The notes beneath the pieces were generated by a model. It made no database searches, was not told where the DNA came from, and saw only the letters and a program-made list of their open reading frames with translations. 64,000 nt of DNA, taken from positions 16,572,001 through 16,636,000 of the forward strand of contig NC_080588.1 of assembly GCF_029962835.1 (NCBI RefSeq), written 5' to 3'. Below, one piece after another: positions 54,066 through 64,000 of this stretch. Each line of letters starts with the position of its first letter. Position 1 is the first letter of the stretch. This stretch comes from Magnolia sinica. Lineage: Eukaryota; Streptophyta; Magnoliopsida; Magnoliales; Magnoliaceae. The position numbers were made by a program, and so were the translations under genes.

Positions 54066-54360
54066 CATGTTGTATACTGAAGGACGGTCTACCACCAGGA
54101 AGTTGACCATGGTTAACTTAATTGATACCCTCCCCAGCCGTTATTAGTAGAAGAACACTCCCTTCTAAGGTCACCTTTTTCCCTGCAAAACTAAGCGGAG
54201 GGGTTCATATAGGTCGCAATCTCGACCTTTCAACTCTCATTTTGTCAAAGGCGGTTGTAAATAGAATGTCCATCGAGCTTCCAATGTCAACCAATATTCA
54301 ATGCACCCTATGGTTAGCAATGAACATGGCGACCACTAATGCGTCATCGTGAGGGTGATG
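54066..54360 (-). pseudogene. Tat element aspartic protease, fused to the RT-RNase H connector by deletion
   Basis: DDALVVAMFIANHRVHWILV, then DIGSSMDILF (active site normally DNGSS or DTGSS), RLRPI, and the C-terminal NFLVVDRPSVYNMIQG. Directly after this, at about 54055-54065, the reading passes to QVVIDFIVKFSHPAP, which corresponds to the connector just ahead of RNase H (QALADFIxEF-like). The whole RT is absent. Confidence 0.75.
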
Positions 54361-54399
54361 AATTTCTCGTGCATCTTCACTAAAGGTGGCCTTACATGA

Positions 54400-55653
54400 G
54401 TTCATCCTGGGTCGCTCGACGAGGTTTATTTAATGCTCCTATTTGACACCATTCGCATTCCGTGCATGGGCTCAACATACGAGTTTTGAATCGTCACCCC
54501 CTTAAAGATGGTGCGTATTTACCCTACGGCTTTGTTGTCGGCCTACTCGTCACGTCGTTCTTATTGCCTAGCTGGTCAATCCTCTCTGATTTTATCGACG
54601 AACTCGTGCAAGTATTCCCTCTAAATGAGGGATTCGATCTCCTCCTTAAGGTCAAAACATTCAGTCGTATTATGACCGTGATCCTAGTGAAAATAGCAAT
54701 ATTTCTTCTTGTCCCTCTTTTATGGACCAACCCTCATTTTATTTGGTCACCTTAGAATCTTCTTATCTCCGACCTCCATGAGCAGTTGTTCTAACATAGT
54801 ATTCAATGGGGTATACCTGTAAAACCGGCTCTCTGGGGGTCGGCTAGGTCTAGGGATACTGCTCCGGTTGTCGTCCTTTCTCCTTTTGGAGCTCGTGCCA
54901 GGTGCCTCCTTACCTTCCTTCCTTTTCCTATCTTTGTTCAGTTGCTCTCACTTTAAATATTTTTGCGCGCGCTAAATAACTCCTCAATATTAGAATATTT
55001 TTTAGCCCAATTAAGGAGGTTAGCAAGAGTTGTCAGGTAATTCTTCCCAGTTGAGAAAATGAACTTTTCTCACTTGAGGTTAACCATCATGACTATGAGA
55101 GCCACCTGGTCAGAATAGTCATCTACCTAGACAGCTTCAACGTTAAATCAGATGATGTAATCTTTCAGCAACACATTCTTCCTTTGTGTTATTGTAAGGA
55201 GGTGAGTTGAAGGTTTTCTTATGTCTTTACCCCCAATGAATTGGGTGGCAAAAGCCATGCTGAGTTGGGCAAGCAAACTAATGGATTTTGGCTTCAATTG
55301 CTTGTACCACTTTCGAACCACTCCAATTAGAGTTAAGGAGAATGCCCCTCACATTATTGGTTCGAAGACACTGTGGAGTTCCATCCATGTTCTAAAGATT
55401 CTAGGTGTTCAGGTGGATCCTCCGAGCCTGAATAAGGTGATATTTAAAGCATCCGGAATCTTGACAACAGCTGAGCTTGCATGATGTTGTCTGTAAACGG
55501 TGGTTCAGTTTGTTCGAGAAGGGCATTAACAAAGGTTGGAGCCTTTGCTGAGCAGGCCTGTTGTTTATCACCAAACTGATCTTAAATTTCTTTTACTTTT
55601 GCCCCCAAGGGACCTCTTTTTAGCCATGATTTCTGGAGCTTTTTTCCCAAGCC
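54400..55653 (-). pseudogene. Tat element gag, C-terminal two thirds
   Basis: Minus-strand blocks: ALLEQTEPPFTDNIMQAQLL, FRTWMELHSVFEPIM, AFSLTLIGVVRKWYKQLKPK, SISSFAQLS, ATQFIGGKDIRKPSTHLLTI, KFIFSTGKNYLTTLA, then the CCHC-like knuckle CYFH..HGHNTTEC and FDLKEEIESLI (54730-54620). This is the typical Tat gag order. The frame is broken in several places, and the N-terminal part lies beyond the inserted LTR. Confidence 0.82.
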
Positions 55654-58600
55654 TGCTACCCGTACTTTCGGGTACTCGAGTGTTACCGTGTCGCCCAATT
55701 TAGTATGAATACTAACCTAGCTTACTTAAATGCTCACCCTCATTCTAAGCTAAATTCAACCGTCAAGAGCAATTTCCATCCGATGATTCCAAGAAGGATC
55801 ATCTTGCTACTAGAGAGAGACCTATCCTTAGGATCCAAATCTCATTAATGGGCAAATCTAGCCGACCATTGTGGATTTACAACCCCAAATCATGAAGTCC
55901 ACCATTCACCGAATCACACCTAAACATTCTTTAGGGTCCCTAAGGTTACCGATGGCTAAGTAAGAGTCAATCCAACCGCCGGATTGTTGAAATGGCCAGG
56001 GAACCAAGAACTGATGTCTAAACATTTATGTGGCATGGCCCACTTGGATGCAGATAACCCAAATGATAGGATATTAACTAACTGATGCACAATGAGTAGT
56101 CCACATCTTACATATAGGTGTGATAAATGACATATTTCAAATGATTTAACATTTTACATGAAATTAAAACTTAAGACATATACGACTATACAGATAATAC
56201 CCAAATAATATATATTCATATAAATAAAACATATTAACAATCAGTGGTAATATAAATTATATGCAATAAATTTCATTCATACTTGTTAATTAATGTAATT
56301 CTATTAATATAAAACAAGGATAGTAATAGATAGTGATAAAACTTATATTAATATTAGTAATTGGTTAATAACCTGTTATGAAATGAGCCATTAGAACCTT
56401 TTAACCGCTCATATTCGAATTCGGACTGATCTGACCATCAGAGCAGCAGGAAATCCATAAACGGGGCCCAAATCAAGTTGTGGGCCCTGCTTGGGCATTT
56501 CATCGGCCTGATGTCTAGTCGTGGAGCCCTCTTAGGACCTCCAAGCGAAATAGACGGTGTGGATTAGTCACAAACACCATGATCAGTCCCACACTGGGGT
56601 ACATGTGCATAGCATTCGGTATGTACACTACACACCGGACCGCTGTGGTGGTTAAACACAGGCTGACCCCCGTTCTCCCGAAAGAGGATGGATACCTCTC
56701 TCTCTCCGTTTTCCATTGGGATGCACTAAGGCCCACCATTGATGATCATACGGGTGATCTGATCCGTCCATCTCGTGCATAGCTAGGGGCTGACCAAAAC
56801 CCTAGCTATTCCACACAAAAACGTGCACGTGTGGACACACGAGGACAGGCACAAACGGACCCTACAATCACTAGTTTTAGAAAATGGAAACTGTTCTGGC
56901 AGGCTAGCTTAGCAATCCGCGTGCCCGTGGAACCTTCCATCTCAACCGTCCCTTGGAGGGCTATCTCAGCCGTCCATTTTCTTATGGTTTTCCAAACAAA
57001 ACCATGTTCGGTTTTAGTTTTTTCCCACCATATTTGGAGACGGTTTCGGCAAAGAAGATCTAGGCCACTTTTTGTTGATCGACGGTTCAAGAAGAATTAG
57101 GGCAAGCATAAAAGGGTGTGAGGATCGAGGAACAGTAGCTCACCCTCCATTTTCGCAGCCACAACCAAAACCGGCTGTTTCCCTCAAACCTTCGAACCCA
57201 CCAAGAAAACGCTGTTAGAGCTCCACTCCGACTATCCCCCAAGCTCCATTACACCCCTAGAAACCTTCCCATATTGTCGGATTAAAGGAAGAAGTCGAGG
57301 GAGAGAATCTGCCATTAACGGCGGAGCTTCTTCCTCGTTCAACCGGCACTAAACCGAGTCGATTCGGGTTGAATCTAGTGGTCCGATTGCTCTTGGGCAT
57401 CGCAGCAGGAAGAAGAAAGGATCTAGAAGAAGAAAATGGAAGAAGGAAGAAAGGAGGGGGTGCGCGGCTACATTAGCCGAACCAAGCTAGCCCAACCCAT
57501 TGGTGAGTTCGACTCGCTGGACCAAGTTGGGTCCGAGCTAGGATGGGTCTGGTCAGTCCAGGTGTTTTCTAGTCATGAGAAAGAGAAATGAGAAGAGAGG
57601 AGAAAAGGAACAGGAGGCCCCACGTGGTGGCTAACTTGCCGCACTGGCTCAACTCAAGCCGAGTCGTCAGCTCGCTAACATTGAGTTGGGTGAGCCTTAT
57701 CCAAGCCAAACATTGCTGGAGTTCCAGCAAGGAGAAGAGAAAATGAAGGGAAAAGACAGGGAAGAAACAGAGAGAGAGAGACAGAGACAGAGAGATCAGT
57801 TGGGTGATGCAACTGCACCACGTTGGTTGTGCAACCCGCGAGTTGCTGGCGAGTTCAGACTCGGTTCGGGCCTGTTCGAGTTCGTCAACTCGCTGGCCCA
57901 GGCTCTGGTGTATGCAGAACAGGTATAAGGGTCCAGCAAGAGAAGAAAGTGGGAAGAAAAGAGGAGAAAAGAAAGAAAGAGAGAGTAGGTGGAGGCTTGG
58001 CTGAGAGGAGTCAACTCAGTTTCAAACTGAGTCAGCAAAGTGAGTAGGCTTTCTCTCCCAAAACAAATGGGTTGATATAGTATTATTATTTGTGTTCTTA
58101 TAATCATTTCAATTATTAAAGGTAATTAGCCATTAGCAGGTTATTTATGATAATATTAGTTATTATAATCAAAACCCCAACTGCTAGATATTAGATATTA
58201 GTGTTTATTTATTATTCCTAAATACTATTATTGATACTAGATCACACTACTTAGCGCCATCAAAATGGTCATTTTATCATGATAACTAATATTATTTACG
58301 TTGTTAATGTTAAAGGTAAATTTGTGATTAACATTGCGATCAATAGTTCATCAATTAATGTTAGAACCCTAAAACCTAAACCTAGAATTGAATCCTAAGA
58401 TAAAGCCCTAAACTCTACATCTAAAACTCTAAAAATCTAGCCTAAACCTAAACTCTAGAATAAAATCTTAGACTAGGTCAATACTTTAAACGTAGATGGT
58501 GTGTTAGGTTTAGATCTATATGTAGAATTTAATAACAGTATATTTAAATATAGACTTATGAACTATCATTATTAACATATTAGCTGATATAAATTATAAC

Positions 58601-60320
58601 ACTAACGCTAATAGTATTCTTGTAATTATTAAAATCTAATTTTAATTAATACACCAAGTAGAGTTCAAATCCTAGAATCTAAATTTAAGGTTAAACCTGA
58701 AGATAAAAATCTAAATTTTAGATTAAGAACCCTAAGGTAAATAATTCAAACCCTAGACCATGATCTTAAACCTAGGTAGTACGTAGAACTTGGATCTAAT
58801 TGTACAAGTTCATGATTTGTGATAGGATACGATTCTAAGGGTGCAATTACTTAGCGACACTAGAAGGCGATTCAAAGTATAAGGTGATGATTCTTCCCCT
58901 TGAGCTTTCTATTTTCTCATTAGCTTAAGTTATAGTTTTATTTTAATTTATGAATGATATCTCTATTCTATAAGCACATGTGTTGATTGTTGAAATTGAA
59001 TCGCTATACTACGTACTTAATGTTCACCATGTATATTTGTTCATGCTTGTGGATTATTTGTGGATTGCTTATGGGAAACCACCACTTATAAATGTACACC
59101 CATACTTGGGATGTAACTCGATTGACGGTGATTGCAATGGACCTTCGACTTAGTGGTTATTGAGTGGCGGTCTAGATAGATCATTGATGTAGACCTACCA
59201 TCCAGGGTTGTTGTGTCCAATGGTTTTCAATGATGGTCTTTATCGTATGGTTTTGATATTCGCCCTATGTGACATATTTTGATACTTGCCCTATGTGGTT
59301 TTGTTTTGATGTTTTCCCTATATGGGTCCGATGTTTTTATACTGTACAACCATACAATGGTAAGCCCCATATACTGTAATATGATTGACCACTAGTCGAC
59401 AGGTTTCTATTAAACATTCTAAGATGGTAGCCTCATAGGCCGGGGATGGTGGTAATGGGACACTATGTCCGAGCCGTCTGCCTACGCTGGGCCATGCGCT
59501 CCCCGTAGTGACCGTGAGCTTACTTAAATCGGCTGGTTGCAAATGGACTAATAATGGACTGGCAAATCATGCATACATAACATATTATGAAGGCTTGGTT
59601 CACTTTGCCCTGTGATTACGCTGAATGTTGCTCTTATGACTAGTCATTTGATTTATGATGATGACTTGGATCTTCATGCTCATACGATTACACCGAGTGT
59701 TGCGCTGATGACCAGTCTCATTCTTAGGTGACAACCCCAATGCCCGTCTGGATGTTTTACCCGAATCGATCATTGCATTCATGCATCCATGCATCTAATA
59801 AGACTGCATTTACTCTGTTTTGGTTGTCTGGATGTTTTATACTATTTCTTATCTAATGCGGCGGTGTGTAATCTTGAGGAGAATTCACACTGAGTTGGCT
59901 ACTCATCCATCAAATATACAACCGTACAGGTAGTACAGGTGACTTAAGTGATATGTATGTTCAAACTTGACGAGGAGTAGGGTACGATCGCTAGGGATGC
60001 ATGACTGTATTTACTTGGAGGAGCTGCGTGATCTTACGGCTTATATTTATATGCTTTCTGTTATTCTTCATATATTGAATCATGTCAATCTTGTACTTGT
60101 TTAAATTTTGAGACATTGGTTTGTATAAGTCATTATGGGCAAGCTCTTGTATATTTCAAATGTAAATAAAATTTTTCCTTTATGCTGATTTGTCCACTCT
60201 ATGCTCATCTGCTTACTCTGATAAAAGAAAATTATTATATTTGACCATCCTTTAAGGTTAACACTCAGATTTTTGGGACAAGGGTCATATACTCAGGTTC
60301 TGAAAAGTTGGGGTGTTACA
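55654..60320 (+). repeat. Solo LTR (4.67 kb), chromovirus-like, inserted in the Tat gag
   Basis: The left end 'tgctacccgtactttcgggt' and right end 'agttggggtgttaca' form the same inverted terminal wording as the LTR fragments at 42.3 and 46.7 kb. No internal region, PBS or PPT lies inside. A plus-strand TATA candidate is at 57107-57116 ('cataaaaggg'). CT/GA-rich and AT-rich sections follow, with degenerate 'ccctaaa' words at 58366-58460 and 58680-58770. It interrupts the Tat gag between N- and C-terminal parts. The flanks AAGCC and CTAGT do not match, so no target duplication is confirmed. Confidence 0.6.
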
Positions 60321-60770
60321 CTAGTGCACAACGCAGATCGGACTCGACAAGTGCGATGGTTTTCGGGGTTTGTGTTCAGGCGAGCTTGCTTCCCCTAGCG
60401 AGGCCTTCGCGGAGCGCAGTTTAGGGTGTGAAGGTGTTGGGTAGGATTGTTCAGTTGTTGCCTCCAATTCTTCTCGTTGATCAGTGAGGAGCGCATGTTG
60501 CCTTTCTAGGAGTCTCATGATACGGTCGACGTTGACGGCCAATACTACTATCTAATTCTCGAGGGAGATGAGTCGGCTTCCCCAGTTCTGGGATCTTTAC
60601 GCCATTACTTTGCGATGGTAGCTGGGACCAGTGGGATGAATGTGTGGCCTGGGCGTCCTCAAGTGGCTAGCCATGAGTAGGCTCAGGCGTGGTCGGTGCC
60701 TTTCCCTTCTTTTTACCCATTAAAGGCGAAGAGGAAAAAGTCACGATCCATGCTAGAGTTAGTGTGAACT
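60321..60770 (-). pseudogene. Tat element gag, N-terminal part
   Basis: The minus-strand frame 60542-60321 reads MAVNVDRIMRLLERQHALLT, DQREELEATTEQ and a Pro/Ser-rich linker, then meets the inserted LTR. Upstream frames up to about 60770 are decayed. The helical MRLLERQHALLTDQ stretch is usual for Tat gag N termini. Confidence 0.6.
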
Positions 60771-60786
60771 TTATGGCTTTTCAGTC

Positions 60787-60807
60787 GTTCTCACAGCCGG
60801 TGCTAAT
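60787..60807 (-). other. Primer binding site of the Tat element
   Basis: The minus strand reads ATTAGCACCGGCTGTGAGAA, close to the ATTGGCGCCGTCTGTGGGAA wording that follows the 5' LTR in many plant Tat elements. It sits two bases inside the LTR. Confidence 0.65.
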
Positions 60808-60808
60808 C

Positions 60809-61452
60809 TGTTGTTGCTTGAATTTGGATGGACAAGTGTAGCCGCCTACAGAAGTAGACTGTCAAGTATACCTACACAGACAATATATAAAGGACGACAG
60901 GGGTGCCGATTGTGGCCGAGGACCCTCCAATGCCTGAGTCAAGCAGATAGACTAAAGGTGGAAGCAGGACTTGAGCTAGGGTTTTTTGTTACCTCCTCCT
61001 TCATACACAACGAGAGTATTTATAGGGTTCATAGGATCATGTTGGGATAGCATATCTTGTAAAATTTTATAGGGATATGCCACATAGGGATACACCAAGA
61101 TCTTATCTTGGATATGGATCTTCCTCCGAATTTATCGTCGAGCTTGCATCGGTTGGCATGATCTTTGGCTATGTCAGACTTGATCCCTTGATTCGGGGCG
61201 GGATATTCTCCGAGATCATCTCTCAACCTGATGGCTGTTGACCTACTCAGCTCAGGGAAGGGCTCTTTGCACGAGAGCTCTGTCTTTAAGGAGCTCGGAT
61301 CGAGATCGATCTCTTCGTCAAGAGGATTACTGACACTATCTTCCAAGCTCCCCAAGCTTCATGCTCTGTTGTCTTGGAGAACTCACTCTAGTGCTCTTCC
61401 TATGGTCGGTTGCTCTTTCCATATGGAAAACCAATTTGGTTTTCCCCACAAC
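60809..61452 (-). repeat. 5' LTR of the Tat element
   Basis: Same orientation and almost full-length match to 48415-49056. It ends against the PBS. The outer edge 'ggttttccccacaac' corresponds to 'ggttttcccaataaca' in the other copy. Confidence 0.88.
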
Positions 61453-62114
61453 TAAACCAATGCATGAGGCTCCCAGTGTGTTATACAATGCCCAACAAGG
61501 AGGTACTTCACAACGTGCATAGGCAGTGAAATTCCCAACACCCTATCTCCAATAGGAAAATCACCCTCCAAGGTTATGCTCAAATAAAAACAAACTAAGA
61601 AGAAAAAGTTATAGAAGTATAAAAAATAATAATAATAAATTAGTTAGTGTTACCCAAGGAATGAAAGGCTCCTTTATAAAACATTTTTGAGTAGAAGTTC
61701 GGGTTTGCATATACTACCAGCGTGACATGTTAAGAAATGTTACGATGACCTGATTAAATATGGCCGCGACGCTTCAAATGCGCCTGATAAAATAGCATGC
61801 TTCACACAATAATTTTTTATTTTTTATTTTTTTAAAGAATTGTAAATTTGGACAAAGCCAACCCCAACATTACTCTCACACGTACACTCAGGTTAATTAA
61901 TATCTAGGCCAATTTTTCCATCTGGCCAACTTTGGGCGTACGTACAGGCCAAAGAATGATATACCATGTTTCACAAGAGTCTATTGTAAGCAAAGGTTTG
62001 TAAATTACGTCACAACCTTTCTTCCTATCCCATGTAGGACTAAAAATTCTCCCCCCTTTCTTCCTATCCAATGTAGGACTAAAAATAAAAAAAAAGGGTT
62101 TTTTGCAAACCCTT

Positions 62115-62180
<66 letters not shown>

Positions 62181-62619
62181 AAAGTTTTGAAATATCTCTA
62201 ACTTATAAATGATCTTTACATGCATGCGCACTTAGCAAAGCTCATGCTAAATAGTAGCTGAGCAAAAGAATATTTACAAGAAACTTAGGAGGGCATCCCC
62301 TCCACTCCTAATAGTTTGTATCCATTATTTTAGACAATACATAATTGTAAGTATTCACTTCTCTCAACTTGTGAGAAACCTTAAACCTGTTCAACCAACT
62401 TAGAAGAGCCATGTAGCTCCAAAACAGTCGCTATATCCTCAAATTCAAGTCAACCTAGTTGTTTATTGCAGAGATTATGAGTTAGGAATCACCTTCAATT
62501 TCCAGATCAGATACCAGCCTTGTGGCCAACTTGAGACTTACACTTCTTATTTTACTTGATTTTGAAATATAACAACTTTAAAAGAAATGATCAAATACTC
62601 TCATAACATTTGCATTAGG
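61453..62619. other. Intergenic DNA, no gene seen
   Basis: A short direct repeat 'tttcttcctatcc(c/a)atgtaggactaaaaat' occurs at about 62018 and 62057. Otherwise no coding signal. Confidence 0.5.
62121..62177. repeat. (TA)n microsatellite
   Basis: Twenty-eight uninterrupted TA units. Prone to length variation and assembly error. Confidence 0.95.
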
Positions 62620-63020
62620 ATGCCTGGACAGCCCAACCATCTAAACGGTTCATTAGGTATCACAAACATTTCATGGGCTACCATTCTAACATCATACCAA
62701 TCTGAGAAATATTAACCATTTGATCAATTACTGCTAATATGAACGAACAAGATCGTTTAAACAAAAATGGGTCCGATCACCAATTTTATCCATCTATTTG
62801 TTAGGAATCACCATGGATTGCTTATGATTCTAAAGTATCACTTTTGTTGGACAATCATAACAATCCCATTCAAGGCTTGGAAAACTATTGCTACAGGAAA
62901 TAAGGCTAAATCATGGATGGATTGGATCTTTTGATCAGTGATTCTTGCAAAGTATTCCATAGAATGTGTTATTCACTTAATGAACAGTTCAGATCGATTG
63001 ACTGGTCTGTGAAATTGAAG
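62620..63020. repeat. Dispersed repeat R2, copy 3
   Basis: 'tggacagcccaaccatctaa', 'tttcatgggctaccat', 'catggattgcttatgattct', 'cttttgttggacaatc' and 'acttaatgaacagttcagat' follow the order seen in the intron 1 copies. Confidence 0.6.
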
Positions 63021-63073
63021 CAATGGAATTAAGAATTTAATAAGTAGTTTATATGATAAAAGTAGTCATATGT

Positions 63074-63147
63074 GCTGGAATAGCTCAGATGGCTAGAGCG
63101 TGTGGCTGTTAACCACAAGGTCGGAGGTTCAAGCCCTCCTTCTAGCG
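63074..63147 (+). tRNA. tRNA-Asn (GTT), copy 1
   Basis: A 74-base cloverleaf: acceptor GCTGGAA/TTCTAGC (one G-T pair), D stem GCTC/GAGC, anticodon stem TGTGG/CCACA with loop CTGTTAA (anticodon GTT), T stem GGAGG/CCTCC with TTCAAGC loop, discriminator G. The D loop has 'AGATGGCTA', where the usual plant sequence has T at the third position. T-runs from 63152 supply a Pol III terminator. No CCA is encoded, as expected for a nuclear gene. Confidence 0.95.
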
Positions 63148-63224
63148 TTCGATTTTTATTTTTTTGTTTTTTTCTTTTACATGTCCACATGAAGTAATTT
63201 GATATGATAAAATCTATCACTTGT

Positions 63225-63298
63225 GCTGGAATAGCTCAGTTGGCTAGAGCGTGTGGCTGTTAACCACAAGGTCGGAGGTTCAAGCCCTCCTTCTAGCG
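63225..63298 (+). tRNA. tRNA-Asn (GTT), copy 2
   Basis: Same cloverleaf with the standard 'AGTTGGCTA' D loop. The copy starts 151 bases after copy 1. The upstream 'atatgataaaa' and downstream T-rich stretches resemble those of copy 1, so the pair arose by a local duplication. The T-run at 63308-63321 would terminate Pol III. Confidence 0.96.
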
Positions 63299-63369
63299 TT
63301 TAATTATTTTTTATTTTTTTTCATTGCCCACCTCTAAGGTAAATCAGGTACGCTGTCTCAGATCCAACA

Positions 63370-63790
63370 TTCAGATGGAACAGAACCTAGGAAATAGTTC
63401 GGATTGGACACACACCAATGATCTTGTGTAAGACGGCCCACTATGTTCTCTATATGCCAGCAATCTAACACTAAGGTGGGCTAGGCCATAGGAAACGGTT
63501 GGGATTGAACACCCACTTTAAGTTTTGTGCCCGGCCCACTGCGTTGTCTACATACCATCAAATCCAACACTCAGGTGGGCCAGACCATAGCAAACAGCTG
63601 GGATTGAACAGTGTACGGCCCAGTGAGTTGTCTATACGCCATCAAATCCAACATTCGAGTGGGTCAGACCATAGGAAACAGTTGGGATTGGACACCTACC
63701 AGTCATGTGTAGGGCCCACTTCGTTGCCCATGCGCCATCCAATCCATTCATCTGATATGCCTCTTCAGGACGATTTAAAAAACCAAAAAT
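63370..63790. repeat. Tandem array, about four units of 83-101 bp
   Basis: 'g(g/c)attg(a/g)acac' starts near 63402, 63503, 63600 and 63684. Each unit continues with a 'ggcccact' phrase, 'ttgtctata(c/t)gccatcaaat', 'ccaacattc' and 'gtgggccagaccatag'. The third unit lacks about 15 bases. The last unit merges into 'ccattcatctgatatgcc', shared with 39140-39160. Confidence 0.8.
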
Positions 63791-64000
63791 CAGGTAAATC
63801 TGAGCCCTTATTTCCTGGCACATCGGTTTCATAATTGCGAGTCTTGGCTAATATGTTGTACTGCTCTCGATCGATTTGCTGCGAAATATGCAGTTGCTAC
63901 GTAGTACTGATATTGCCTTGACATCGGTTGTCGTGACATGCCATAGTAACTAACGAGATTGAGATCAACCCTCTGTCATGTTCAATCCAAATTTTGTAAA
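63791..64000. other. Window end, nothing recognised
   Basis: No repeat or coding signal seen in the last 210 bases. Confidence 0.5.

Larger units (their letters stand above)
48415..61452 (-). mobile_element. Tat-type Ty3/gypsy retrotransposon, RT-deleted, with antisense extra gene
   Basis: A 13-kb element in minus orientation: 5' LTR 60809-61452, PBS 60787-60807, gag (split by a solo LTR), protease, RNase H, integrase, then an antisense gene, PPT and 3' LTR 48415-49056. The domain order and motifs are those of the Tat lineage (RIRE2/Retand/Ogre relatives). Without the 4.67-kb LTR insertion the element is about 8.4 kb. The reverse transcriptase domain is missing, and all remaining frames have stops, so it is inactive by itself. 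Confidence 0.88.

Noticed and set aside
56806-57100. Paired plus and minus frames of about 90 codons in the solo LTR
   Set aside because: They overlap on both strands, have no domain and lie in LTR sequence near the promoter region.
58366-58770. Interstitial telomere
   Set aside because: CCCTAAA words are irregular and interspersed with unrelated sequence.
63029-63220. Minus-strand 63-codon frame
   Set aside because: It runs through tRNA-Asn copy 1 in antisense; the protein-like part is just the complement of the tRNA.
63370-63790. CRISPR-like array
   Set aside because: Units are about 100 bases with no short constant repeat/variable spacer pattern, no cas genes, and the DNA is plant nuclear.

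Overview
The window reads as nuclear DNA of a flowering plant. It contains a multi-exon serine carboxypeptidase gene with GT-AG introns, eukaryotic tRNA-Asn genes, Ty1/copia and Ty3/gypsy retrotransposon remains, LINE and MITE debris and microsatellites. Several fold-back repeats built around phrases such as 'ccgtccatcc' and 'ctcaagtggaccaca' resemble repeats I recall from magnoliid trees (Magnolia, Liriodendron, Lauraceae). Very long introns would fit that, but the lineage is an inference from memory and was not tested.

The only intact protein gene I can support is a class II serine carboxypeptidase-like gene (SCPL) on the plus strand. It has eight exons between 8528 and 39707 and encodes 465 residues, with catalytic Ser182, Asp387 and His439. 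All seven introns are GT-AG and every junction keeps the frame. The gene spans 31 kb because intron 1 (7.0 kb) and intron 2 (15.5 kb) are filled with repeats, and introns 4 and 5 carry tandem duplications. A TATA box at 8299 and a CT-rich leader precede it.

Layout. 1-1.9 kb: 5' end of an Athila-like gypsy element (minus). 1.9-2.3 kb: fold-back repeat. 2.45-7.05 kb: 3' half of a SIRE-like copia element with an env-like ORF and LTR (plus). 8.3-39.85 kb: the SCPL gene. Its intron 2 holds a Tnt1-like copia element (21.0-26.4 kb, minus) inserted into an older copia element (about 20.0-29.2 kb, minus), with a truncated LINE in the older LTR and two further copia fragments on the plus strand. 42.3-46.7 kb: a large inverted repeat made of two head-to-head LTR fragments. 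47.4-48.3 kb: another copia gag remnant. 48.4-61.5 kb: a 13-kb Tat-type gypsy element with both LTRs, PBS and PPT. It has lost its reverse transcriptase, is split by a 4.7-kb solo LTR, and carries an antisense extra gene with its own TATA box and three likely short introns. 63.07-63.30 kb: two tandem tRNA-Asn(GTT) genes. 63.37-63.79 kb: a short tandem array with a unit of about 100 bp.

Apart from SCPL and the tRNAs, every coding signal is a transposable-element remnant with stops or frameshifts. The most unusual feature is the antisense, apparently spliced extra ORF of the Tat element. I found no CRISPR, operon or other prokaryotic structure.
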